Of a stretch of DNA of 64,000 nt, positions 43,750-51,531 are shown piece by piece. The notes beneath the pieces were generated by a model, which had not been told where the DNA came from, did no database searches, and was given only the letters and a program-made list of their open reading frames with translations. Within the stretch, counting starts at the first letter, position 1; each line of letters opens with the position of its first letter. The DNA is from Azoarcus sp. DN11 (GTDB lineage: Bacteria; Pseudomonadota; Gammaproteobacteria; Burkholderiales; Rhodocyclaceae), in contig NZ_CP021731.1 in assembly GCF_003628555.1 (NCBI RefSeq), forward strand, positions 2,046,001 to 2,110,000, given 5' to 3'. The position numbers were made by a program, and so were the translations under genes.

Positions 43750-44751
43750 ATGCCGACGCACGACGCCACCCAAGCCCCCATCGCCATTTACCAATCGGCC
43801 GACGGCTCGATTTCGACCGAGGTTCGGCTGGACGGCGAAACCGTCTGGCTGACGCAGCAGCAGATCAGCCAACTGTTCGGCCGCGAGCGATCGGTGGTGA
43901 GCAAACACTTGCGCAATATCTTTGCGGAAGGGGAGCTGTCGGCCGATTCAGTATGTGCAAAATTTGCACATACTGCGCTGGATGGCAAAACCTACCAGGT
44001 CGATCACTTCAATCTCGACGTGATCATTTCGGTCGGCTACCGTGTCAAGTCTGTCGAAGGCACCCGCTTCCGCATCTGGGCCAACCGCATCCTCAAGGAC
44101 TACCTCGTCAAAGGGTATGCGCTGAACGAGCAGAGGCTGGCCAGGCAGCAGGAGAACATCCGCCAGCTCGAACGCACGCTGACGCTCTTCCAGCAAAACC
44201 TGATCGAGCAGGCCAACCTGCCGGAGGCACGCGGACTGGTGGAAGTGATCGCCGGCTATGCGCGCACCTTCGTGCTGCTCAACCAGTTCGACAGCGAACG
44301 CCTGCCGTTGGACGATTTCACCACGACCATTCGCTACGCGATCCGCGAGGACGAAGCGCTGGCGGGCATCGCCGCGCTGAAGGCCGACATGATCGGGCGC
44401 GGCGAGGCGTCGGCCTTGTTCGGCAACCGGAAGGACGACAGTTTTGCCGGCATTCTCGGCAATATCCTTCAATCCTTCGGCGGCGAGTACGTGTATCCGA
44501 GCATCGAGGAACAGGCCGCCCATCTGCTTTATTTCGTCATCAAGAACCATCCGTTCTCGGACGGCAACAAGCGTATCGGCGCCTTTCTGTTCATCTGGTT
44601 CCTGCAACGCAACCGGCACCACTTGAAGTCGGATGGGGAATTGAAGATCAACGACAACGCGCTGGCCGCGATTGCCCTGCTGGTGGCGCAGAGCGATCCG
44701 GCGCAGAAGGAACTGATGGTTCATCTGATCATGAACCTGATCCGGAGTTAA
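43750..44751 (+). CDS. RhuM-family protein with C-terminal Fic domain
   Basis: A 333-residue protein. Residues 1-125 are the RhuM/virulence-protein domain (WLTQQQISQLFGRERSVVSKHLRNIF then SVCAKFAHTALDGKTYQVDHFNLD). A helical linker runs from about 125 to 160. The Fic domain carries the complete motif HPFSDGNKRIG (267-277), so AMP or phosphate transfer to a target protein is expected. No separate antitoxin gene is visible; the RhuM part may act as regulator. It sits 40 bases after hsdS and 8 bases before hsdM, which points to co-expression with the restriction system. Confidence 0.87.
   Translation: MPTHDATQAPIAIYQSADGSISTEVRLDGETVWLTQQQISQLFGRERSVVSKHLRNIFAEGELSADSVCAKFAHTALDGKTYQVDHFNLDVIISVGYRVKSVEGTRFRIWANRILKDYLVKGYALNEQRLARQQENIRQLERTLTLFQQNLIEQANLPEARGLVEVIAGYARTFVLLNQFDSERLPLDDFTTTIRYAIREDEALAGIAALKADMIGRGEASALFGNRKDDSFAGILGNILQSFGGEYVYPSIEEQAAHLLYFVIKNHPFSDGNKRIGAFLFIWFLQRNRHHLKSDGELKINDNALAAIALLVAQSDPAQKELMVHLIMNLIRS
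43950..43974. repeat. Perfect palindrome inside the RhuM-Fic gene
   Basis: AGTATGTGCAAA (43950-43961) and TTTGCACATACT (43963-43974) form 12-bp perfect arms around one base. The sequence encodes SVCAKFAHT, a conserved RhuM protein stretch. Confidence 0.7.
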
Positions 44752-44759
44752 GCAAGAAC

Positions 44760-46235
44760 ATGAACGCAACCGCCTCCATCGTCTCCAAGGTCTGGAGTTT
44801 CTGCACCACGCTGCGCGACGACGGCGTCAGCTACGGCGACTACCTGGAGCAGCTGACCTACCTCATCTTCCTCAAGATGGCGCACGAGTACAGCCAGCCG
44901 CCGTACAGCCGCAAGGTCGGCATCCCCGCCGAATACAACTGGCAAAGCCTCAAGGCCAAACGCGGCGCCGAGCTGGAAGTGCATTACGTGACGCTGCTGC
45001 GCGAGCTCGGCAACCGGCCCGGCATGCTCGGCTCGATCTTCACCAAGGCGCAGAACAAGATCCAGGACCCGGCCAAGCTCTACCGGCTGATCGACATGGT
45101 CGACGACACCCAGTGGGTGACCATGGGCGCCGACGTCAAGGGCGACATCTACGAGGGCCTGCTGGAACGCAACGCCGAAGACACCAAGTCCGGCGCCGGC
45201 CAGTACTTCACGCCGCGCGCCCTGATCCGCGCAATGGTCGAATGCGTGCGTCCGGAGCCCGGCAAGACGATCGCCGACCCGGCCTGCGGCACCGGCGGCT
45301 TCTTCCTCGCGGCCTACGATTTCCTGGTTGCGGCGCATGCGATGGACAAGGCGCAGAAGGCCTTCCTCAAGCACGAGACCTTCTTCGGCAACGAGATCGT
45401 CGCCGGCACGCGGCGCCTCGCGCTGATGAACATGTTCCTGCACAACATCGGCGAGATCGACGGCGACAGCATGATTTCGCCCAACGACGCGCTGGTCGCC
45501 AGTACGCCGCAGACCTACGACTACGTGCTCGCGAACCCGCCCTTCGGCAAGAAGAGCGCGATGAGCTTCACCAACGAGGACGGCGAGCAGGAGAAGGACG
45601 ACCTGACCTACAACCGCCAGGACTTCTGGGCGACGACGTCGAACAAGCAGCTCAACTTCGTGCAGCACATCCGCACCATGCTCAAGACCACCGGTCGCGC
45701 CGCGGTCGTGGTGCCCGACAACGTGCTATTCGAAGGCGGTGCAGGCGAGACGGTGCGCAAGAAGCTCCTGGAGACTACCGACCTGCACACCATCCTGCGC
45801 CTGCCGACCGGCATCTTCTACGCCAACGGGGTCAAGGCCAACGTGCTGTTCTTCGACAACCACGCGGCGAGCAAGGAAGCGTGGACCAAGGAAGTCTGGA
45901 TCTACGACTACCGCACCAACATCCACCACACGCTGAAGAAGAAGCCGCTGCGCTTCGAAGATCTGCAGGACTTTATCGCCTGCTATCAGCCGGCGAACCG
46001 CTTCAAGCGCCAGGAAACCTGGAACGAGGCGAGCAACCCGGAAGGCCGCTGGCGCAAGTTCGGCTTCGATCAGATCGTCGCACGTGACAAGACCAGCCTC
46101 GACATATTCTGGCTCAAGGACAAGAGCCTCGCCGACCTCGACAACCTGCCCGAGCCCGACGAACTGGCCGGCGAGATCATCGACAACCTGGAGGCCGGGT
46201 TGAACAGCTTCCGGGAAGTCGCGGCGGCCTTGTAG
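44760..46235 (+). CDS. hsdM: Type I restriction-modification DNA methyltransferase subunit
   Basis: A 491-residue N6-adenine methyltransferase with an N-terminal helical domain, the AdoMet motif DPACGTGG (173-180) and the catalytic NPPF (259-262), preceded by GQYFTPRALIRAMVE. It methylates the HsdS-recognised sequence and completes the restriction system. It is the last gene of the operon, whereas hsdM usually precedes hsdS. A strong hairpin terminator follows. Confidence 0.94.
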   Translation: MNATASIVSKVWSFCTTLRDDGVSYGDYLEQLTYLIFLKMAHEYSQPPYSRKVGIPAEYNWQSLKAKRGAELEVHYVTLLRELGNRPGMLGSIFTKAQNKIQDPAKLYRLIDMVDDTQWVTMGADVKGDIYEGLLERNAEDTKSGAGQYFTPRALIRAMVECVRPEPGKTIADPACGTGGFFLAAYDFLVAAHAMDKAQKAFLKHETFFGNEIVAGTRRLALMNMFLHNIGEIDGDSMISPNDALVASTPQTYDYVLANPPFGKKSAMSFTNEDGEQEKDDLTYNRQDFWATTSNKQLNFVQHIRTMLKTTGRAAVVVPDNVLFEGGAGETVRKKLLETTDLHTILRLPTGIFYANGVKANVLFFDNHAASKEAWTKEVWIYDYRTNIHHTLKKKPLRFEDLQDFIACYQPANRFKRQETWNEASNPEGRWRKFGFDQIVARDKTSLDIFWLKDKSLADLDNLPEPDELAGEIIDNLEAGLNSFREVAAAL

Positions 46236-46285
46236 CGTGAATACCGTCAATTGGATGAACCGGGTAGGTTGCTGAGCGAAATCAA

Positions 46286-46317
46286 AAGGGCGCCAACCTT
46301 GCGGCGGCGCCCTTGGT
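46286..46317. terminator. Bidirectional hairpin terminator
   Basis: AAGGGCGCC (46286-46294) pairs with GGCGCCCTT (46306-46314). It lies between the convergent hsdM and MMPL transporter genes, with A-rich and T-rich flanks. Confidence 0.7.
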
Positions 46318-46337
46318 TCGTTTCGGCAGAAGCCGGG

Positions 46338-48797
46338 TCAGGAGCGTAGGGGCTGCGCGGCCACGCGCTTGTCGCCCGTGCGGGGGAACCGCGCGCCGGA
46401 CGGTTCCGCGTGGGTGGTGGGTGCGGGCGCGGGCTGCGCAGCGCCGGCGGCTTCGCGCCGCCCCACGCCCAGCCAGCAAGCCAGCGCCGGCAGCAGGAAG
46501 ATCGCGCCGAGCACGTTCACCAGGAACATGAAGGCGAGCAGCACGCCCATGTCGGCCTGGAACTTCAGCGCCGAGAAGGCCCAGGTGCCGACGCCGATCG
46601 ACATCGTCACGGCGGTGAAGACGGCGGCGGTGCCGCGCTGGCGCATCGCTTCGTAGAAGGCTTCGCGCAGGCTGTAGCCGTGTTCGGCCAGTTCGTGCTG
46701 CATGCGCTCGTAGATGTAGATGCCGTAGTCGACGCCGACGCCGACGCCGAGCGCGATCACCGGCAGGGTGGCGACCTTGAGGCCGATGCCGAGCAGCGCC
46801 ATCAGCGCGTTGCACATGATGGTTACGAGGGTCAGCGGCACGATCACGCACAGCACGGCGCGCCAGGAGCGGAAGGTGAGCCAGCACAGCAGCGAGATCG
46901 ACGCGAAGATCGAGGCGAGCATCTGCACCTCGGCGCGCTCGACCGCCTCGTTGGTGGCGACCGCGACGCCCGCGTTGCCGCCGGCGAGGCGGAAGGTGAC
47001 GTTGGGCGTCTTGTCCTCGGCGATGAACTTGCGCACTTCATCGACGACGTGCTTGAGCGTCGGGCCCTGGTGGTCGTTGAGGTACACGGCGAGGTGGATG
47101 GTCTTGCAGCCGGCGGAGTTGAGGCCCAGTTCGGGGTTCGCGGCGCGGCTGCCGGTGCGCAGCGCGGCTTCGGTGCGCTGCAGGGCCGCCCAGCGCGGGT
47201 TGGCCTCGTTGTTGCCGGCGGCGAAGAGCTTCGCGAGACCGGCGACGGTGCTCACCGACTGGACGCCGTCGACGCCGCGCATGCGGAAGTCGAAGCGCTC
47301 GACGGCGTTCATGACGTCCCAGTTGAGGCAGGCTTCGGTCAGGTTCTCCGTCTCGACATAGACCGACAGCACGTCCATGCCGATGGAGTAGCTGTTGATG
47401 ATCTTCGCGTTGTCCCGGTTGTAGCGGGAGTCGGCGCGCAATTCCGGTACGCCGCTGCCGATGTCGCCGGTCTGCAAGTGGCGGGAAAAATAGGTGGCGG
47501 TCGCAAGCAGGACGAGCATTACGCTGAAGGTCGTGAGTGCCGGGCGCGGCTCCGACAGCGCCGAGAGCCGCCACCAGGCGGGGTGCTTTTCCTTGTTGTC
47601 GACGGGCTGGTGCAGGGCTATGCGTTCGAGGTGCAGGTGCGACAGGATGATGGGCATGAACATCTTGTTGGTCATGATCATCAGCGCGACGCCGAGGCAG
47701 GCGGTGAGGCCCAGCTCGTGCACGATGGGGATGTCGATCACCATGATCACGAGAAAGCCCAGCGCATTGGCGAGCAGCGCCATGATGCCGGGCACGGCGA
47801 GCTTGCGGAACGCGCCTTCGGCGGCTTCCAGCGCCGTCTCGCCCGCGAGCACGTCCTGCTTCCAGGCGTTGGTCATCTGCACCGCGTGCGAGACGCCGAT
47901 CGAGAAGATCAGGAAGGGGACCAGCACCGACATCGGGTCGATGCCGTAGCCGATCAGCGGCAGCAGGCCCAGCAGCCAGATCACCGGCAGCAGCGCGACG
48001 GCGATGGCCAGCACGGTGAGCTTGAGCGAGCGTGAGTACATCCACAGCAGCAGCGAGGTGATCACGAAGGCGATCGCGAAGAAGGTCACGACGGTGCCGA
48101 GACCTTCCATGACGTCGCCCATGACCTTGGCGAAACCGACGATCTGGATATCGACCTTGTCGCTGCCGAACTGGCTGCGGATGGCTTCGAGTTTGTGGGC
48201 GACTTCGGCGTAGTCGAGCTTGGCGCCCGTGTCGGGGTTGGTTTCGAGCAGGTCGGCCTGCACCAGCGCGGATTTGACATCGTTCGCGACTAGGCGGCCG
48301 ATCTGGCCGGATTTCGCGACGTTGGCGCGCACCTGGTTGAGGCCCCGTTCGTCGGTCTCGAAGCGCGCCGGGATCACGACGTCGCCGGTGAAGCCTTCCT
48401 CGGTGACTTCGATGTAGCGCACGTTCGGGGCGAAGATCGAACGCACGCTGGCGCGATTGACGCCGGGGGTGAAGAAGACTTCGTCATTCACCTTGCGCAG
48501 GATGGGCAGGAACTCGGCGTTGTAGATGTCGCCATCGCCTTTCCACTGCACGTTCACGAGGATGCGGTTGGCCCCCGAGAAGGTGGTCGAGTGCTTGAGA
48601 AAGGCGGCCATGTAGTCGTGCTTGAGCGGGATCAGCTTGTTGAAGCCGGGATCCAGGCGGGTGCTCAGCGCTGAGTAGCCCAACCCGAGCGTCACGAGCA
48701 GGAAGAAGGCCCCCAGCGGCTTGCGCCAGCGAATGAGCATGCGGGCGAGCACTGCGACCAGTGCGTCGATTCTGGACAAGGTATGGGGGGCGTTCAT
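46338..48797 (-). CDS. RND/MMPL-family transporter
   Basis: An 819-residue inner-membrane protein. It has one N-terminal membrane helix (LGAFFLLVTLGLGYSA), a large periplasmic loop, five helices around 220-400, a second loop, and a final helix group with the GVGVGVDYGIYIYERM signature. This is the duplicated sterol-sensing/MMPL layout. DUF1302 and DUF1329 genes often neighbour such transporters; here they lie 18 kb away but within the same cluster. Movement of steroid or another hydrophobic compound across the envelope is inferred, with direction unknown. The Cache gene upstream on the same strand probably shares its operon. Confidence 0.9.
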   Translation of the reverse strand: MNAPHTLSRIDALVAVLARMLIRWRKPLGAFFLLVTLGLGYSALSTRLDPGFNKLIPLKHDYMAAFLKHSTTFSGANRILVNVQWKGDGDIYNAEFLPILRKVNDEVFFTPGVNRASVRSIFAPNVRYIEVTEEGFTGDVVIPARFETDERGLNQVRANVAKSGQIGRLVANDVKSALVQADLLETNPDTGAKLDYAEVAHKLEAIRSQFGSDKVDIQIVGFAKVMGDVMEGLGTVVTFFAIAFVITSLLLWMYSRSLKLTVLAIAVALLPVIWLLGLLPLIGYGIDPMSVLVPFLIFSIGVSHAVQMTNAWKQDVLAGETALEAAEGAFRKLAVPGIMALLANALGFLVIMVIDIPIVHELGLTACLGVALMIMTNKMFMPIILSHLHLERIALHQPVDNKEKHPAWWRLSALSEPRPALTTFSVMLVLLATATYFSRHLQTGDIGSGVPELRADSRYNRDNAKIINSYSIGMDVLSVYVETENLTEACLNWDVMNAVERFDFRMRGVDGVQSVSTVAGLAKLFAAGNNEANPRWAALQRTEAALRTGSRAANPELGLNSAGCKTIHLAVYLNDHQGPTLKHVVDEVRKFIAEDKTPNVTFRLAGGNAGVAVATNEAVERAEVQMLASIFASISLLCWLTFRSWRAVLCVIVPLTLVTIMCNALMALLGIGLKVATLPVIALGVGVGVDYGIYIYERMQHELAEHGYSLREAFYEAMRQRGTAAVFTAVTMSIGVGTWAFSALKFQADMGVLLAFMFLVNVLGAIFLLPALACWLGVGRREAAGAAQPAPAPTTHAEPSGARFPRTGDKRVAAQPLRS

Positions 48798-48873
48798 AAG
48801 GCAACTCCGTGAATCTGACGGATGGCTGGGTGGCGACCTGAAGCGGGCGGATGCGGCAGGGCGCCCGACGGTC

Positions 48874-49752
48874 TCACCGGACTGGGCCGGCGTAGGCGCC
48901 CGCGCCGACGAGGTACTTGCCGACGCGCACGACGTAGCTGTGCTTGTTCTCGACTTTCAGATTGGCGGGGTTGCGCCATGCGTACCGCACGTCGCCCTCG
49001 CCCTTGCTCCTGGCCAGCGCGATCATCTCGCGGATGAAGTACTTGCCCTTGGCGTCGACGAGTTCGCCCGCCTTGCGACCCACCTGACGCGGACTGCCGC
49101 CGTGTGCGTAGACCAGTTCGTCCTCCAGTCCCACCACGAACACGTACAGGTCGTCCTGGACGAAACCGCCGTTCAGGCTGTTGAAGCGCTCGAAGGCGTG
49201 GTCGCCGTGCACCTTCAGCTCGTGCACTGCGCGCCAGAGCATGGACTTGGCGAGCTCGATCGACGCGTTCGGGGTGTAGTAGCCGACGACCAGGATGCGG
49301 TCGCCGACGGCGCGATAGGTCGCGATCTTGGGTTCGGCCCGGTTGTGCACAGGGTTGTACCAGCGGTACTCGACGGTTCCGGTCCTGGCGGTCTTGGCGC
49401 CGCCAAGCATCTCGCGGAAGAAGAAACGACCGTCCGAATCCGTCATGTCGCGCACGTTGCGCCCGATCAGCGCGCTCGACGAGCCGCCGCTGGCGATCAG
49501 CTTGCCGTCCGTATCCAGGACGTAGACGTAGAGGTCGCCGTCCTGGAATGCACCCGCCTGGCTGAAGGTCGCCAGCGCGTGTTCGCCCTTGTCGCGCAGA
49601 TGCCGCTCGGCGCGATCGAGCAGCGCCTGGGTGCGCGCGATGGCCGTTCGTTCCTGCTCGCCGCCCGGTGCGGTATTTTCCGCATGGATCGACATGGTGT
49701 TCAATGCAATGCCCAGCACTGCGGCGAGTATGAGGGTTCTCAGCGGAGCCAT
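48874..49752 (-). CDS. Periplasmic protein with two Cache domains
   Basis: A 292-residue protein with a signal peptide (MAPLRTLILAAVLGIALN) and two similar sensor-like modules (each with a DLYVYVLD- or DDLYVFVVG-type strand, a GR.....D...G.FF/YFIREM block and a closing Y.R or YVV). It has no membrane anchor other than the signal and no output domain, so it is probably a soluble binding protein. It lies upstream of the transporter and divergent from the 3-alpha-hydroxysteroid dehydrogenase gene, with operator site 6 between them. It may bind the transporter's cargo. Confidence 0.82.
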   Translation of the reverse strand: MAPLRTLILAAVLGIALNTMSIHAENTAPGGEQERTAIARTQALLDRAERHLRDKGEHALATFSQAGAFQDGDLYVYVLDTDGKLIASGGSSSALIGRNVRDMTDSDGRFFFREMLGGAKTARTGTVEYRWYNPVHNRAEPKIATYRAVGDRILVVGYYTPNASIELAKSMLWRAVHELKVHGDHAFERFNSLNGGFVQDDLYVFVVGLEDELVYAHGGSPRQVGRKAGELVDAKGKYFIREMIALARSKGEGDVRYAWRNPANLKVENKHSYVVRVGKYLVGAGAYAGPVR

Positions 49753-49818
49753 GTCGCGACGTCCTCCCAAAGAAGATTGCGGCGAGGCTGATTGTAGGGC
49801 GGTCCGCGATCGGCTTCG

Positions 49819-49835
49819 TAGTCCGGCTGGACGAT
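49819..49835. promoter_or_regulatory. Operator motif site 6
   Basis: TAGTCCGGCTGGACGAT, with a perfect GTCC-N4-GGAC core, in the divergent region between the Cache/MMPL genes (minus) and the hydroxysteroid dehydrogenase gene (plus). Confidence 0.72.
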
Positions 49836-49910
49836 GTCCGCCGCTTTACCGGGGGCCGATACTCCTGCAAAGCGCCAATTCCGGCATCGCCGTCATCAGG
49901 AGGAAATTGC

Positions 49911-50678
49911 ATGACCGTAACCGTCGTAACCGGCTCGGCGTCGGGCATCGGGGCCGCCGTCGGCGCGCAGCTGCGACAGGCGGGGCATCGCGTGATCGGC
50001 ATCGACCGCCGCGATGCGGATATCGTCGCCGACCTGTCCACCGCCGAAGGGCGGCAGGCGGCGGTGGCCGCGGCGCTCGAGGCCTGCGGCGGCGTCCTCG
50101 ACGGCCTCGTGTGCTGCGCGGGCCTGGGCCCGACGGCGAGTTCCTGTGGGCTGATCGTCGCCGTCAACTACTTCGGCATGAGTGAGCTGCTGGACGGTTT
50201 CGGAGAAGCGCTCGCGCGCGGCAGCCGGCCTGCGGCGCTCCTCATCGGCTCGGTGGCCTCGGCACACCCGGGTATCGACAAGCTGCCGATGGTCGAGCTG
50301 ATGCTCGCCGGGGACGAGGCGGCGGCGAAAGCGCAGGCCGACGCGATGGGCAATCCGCAAGCGGCCTACGCCGGCTCGAAGTACGCGGTCACCGTGTTCG
50401 CGCGCCGCAAGGCGGCCGAGTGGGGGCGCCGCGGCATCCGCCTGAACGTGGTTGCGCCGGGCGCGGTCGAGACGCCGTTGCTGCAGGCTTCGCTGTCGGA
50501 TCCGCGCTATGGCGAGGCGATCCGCAACTTCGTCTCCCCGTTGGGCCGCAACGGCAGCCCGGACGAGATCGCGCGCGTGGTCGCTTTCCTGCAGTCGGAA
50601 GCGGCGAGCTTCATGCACGGCACGGTGGTCTTCGTCGACGGCGGCATCGATGCGCTGAACCGTCCTGAGCGCTTCTGA
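49911..50678 (+). CDS. hsdA: 3-alpha-hydroxysteroid dehydrogenase/carbonyl reductase
   Basis: A 255-residue SDR very close to the Comamonas testosteroni enzyme: IVADLSTAEGR, GLVCCAGLGP, VNYFG, SVASAHPG, YAGSKYAVTV, LNVVAPGAVETPLLQA and DPRYGEAI are shared. Catalytic S114, Y153 and K157 are at the expected spacing. It interconverts 3-alpha-hydroxy and 3-keto steroids with NAD(H), the entry step for bile acids and androsterone. A strong AGGAGG site lies 7 bases before the ATG. A TetR gene follows after 46 bases. The symbol hsdA here is unrelated to the hsdRMS restriction genes. Confidence 0.92.
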   Translation: MTVTVVTGSASGIGAAVGAQLRQAGHRVIGIDRRDADIVADLSTAEGRQAAVAAALEACGGVLDGLVCCAGLGPTASSCGLIVAVNYFGMSELLDGFGEALARGSRPAALLIGSVASAHPGIDKLPMVELMLAGDEAAAKAQADAMGNPQAAYAGSKYAVTVFARRKAAEWGRRGIRLNVVAPGAVETPLLQASLSDPRYGEAIRNFVSPLGRNGSPDEIARVVAFLQSEAASFMHGTVVFVDGGIDALNRPERF

Positions 50679-50724
50679 TCGCACCGCGCCGCGCGACGAC
50701 CATCCACGGCAAGCGGCGACCAGT

Positions 50725-51363
50725 GTGAAGCACGACTCCCATCCCGCTCCGGTGCAGCCGGATCCGGCCGACATGCCGGGGAGCGGGCCGGGAGCTCGCC
50801 GCCGGCAAATCCTCGATGCGGCCGAGGCGTGCTTCCGCGACAAGGGTTTTCATGGCGCGAGCATCGCCGACATCTCCGCTGCGGCGGGGGTCAGCGCGGG
50901 CCATATCTACTATTACTTCAAGAACAAGGAAGAGATCGTCACCGCGATCGCGGAGACCGAACTCGATGCCTTGCTCGAAATCCACGACGCGGTGCGCGTC
51001 GATCACAACGTCGTCGATGCGATCGTCGCGCGCTCGGGTGACATCGCCCTTCAGTACGCGGATCCGCAGAACTCTCGCCTGCGACTGGAAATTCTCGCCG
51101 AGGGTGCGCGCAATCCGTGCATCTCCGCGCGCGTCCATGCGCTCGACCGGCGGGCGCGCGAAAGCGCTTACCGCAGCCTGCGCCTGATCGGCAGCGGGCT
51201 GTCGGGCGACGCCCTCGAAGCGCGGATTGCCGTCCAGTACGAGCTGATCAGCGCGATCCTGTTCGGCATCACGGTGCGCGCGGTGCGTGGCATCGAGGTG
51301 GACCACGGCCTGCTCAAACGGGAAGTGATGGAAGCCGTGCGCCGCGTGCTTGAACGGCCCTGA
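50725..51363 (+). CDS. TetR-family transcriptional regulator
   Basis: About 212 residues. The TetR DNA-binding part reads RRRQILDAAEACFRDKGFHGASIADISAAAGVSAGHIYYYFKNKEEIV, with a helical ligand domain behind it. The GTG at 50725 is used; an ATG at 50773 is also in frame. It lies between operator sites 6 and 7 and directly after the hydroxysteroid dehydrogenase gene, so it is the best candidate for the protein that binds the 17-bp motif. Its ligand would be a steroid or steroid-CoA. Confidence 0.85.
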   Translation: MKHDSHPAPVQPDPADMPGSGPGARRRQILDAAEACFRDKGFHGASIADISAAAGVSAGHIYYYFKNKEEIVTAIAETELDALLEIHDAVRVDHNVVDAIVARSGDIALQYADPQNSRLRLEILAEGARNPCISARVHALDRRARESAYRSLRLIGSGLSGDALEARIAVQYELISAILFGITVRAVRGIEVDHGLLKREVMEAVRRVLERP

Positions 51364-51381
51364 AGGCGCGGCAGCCGCCAT

Positions 51382-51398
51382 TAGTCTCAACGGACGAT
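51382..51398. promoter_or_regulatory. Operator motif site 7
   Basis: TAGTCTCAACGGACGAT, identical to sites 3 and 10. It lies 19 bases after the TetR stop and upstream of the FATP-type ligase. Confidence 0.75.
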
Positions 51399-51531
51399 GT
51401 TCCGCTTTCACGCCGGGTGAATGATGGGCTCCATTACGAGTGCCGGCGTCTTATGCCGGCGGCACTCCGGCCCCCACGCCGCAATGGTGTGCGCCAAGGG
51501 GCACGAGAACAGCAATAACGGAGACCAATGC

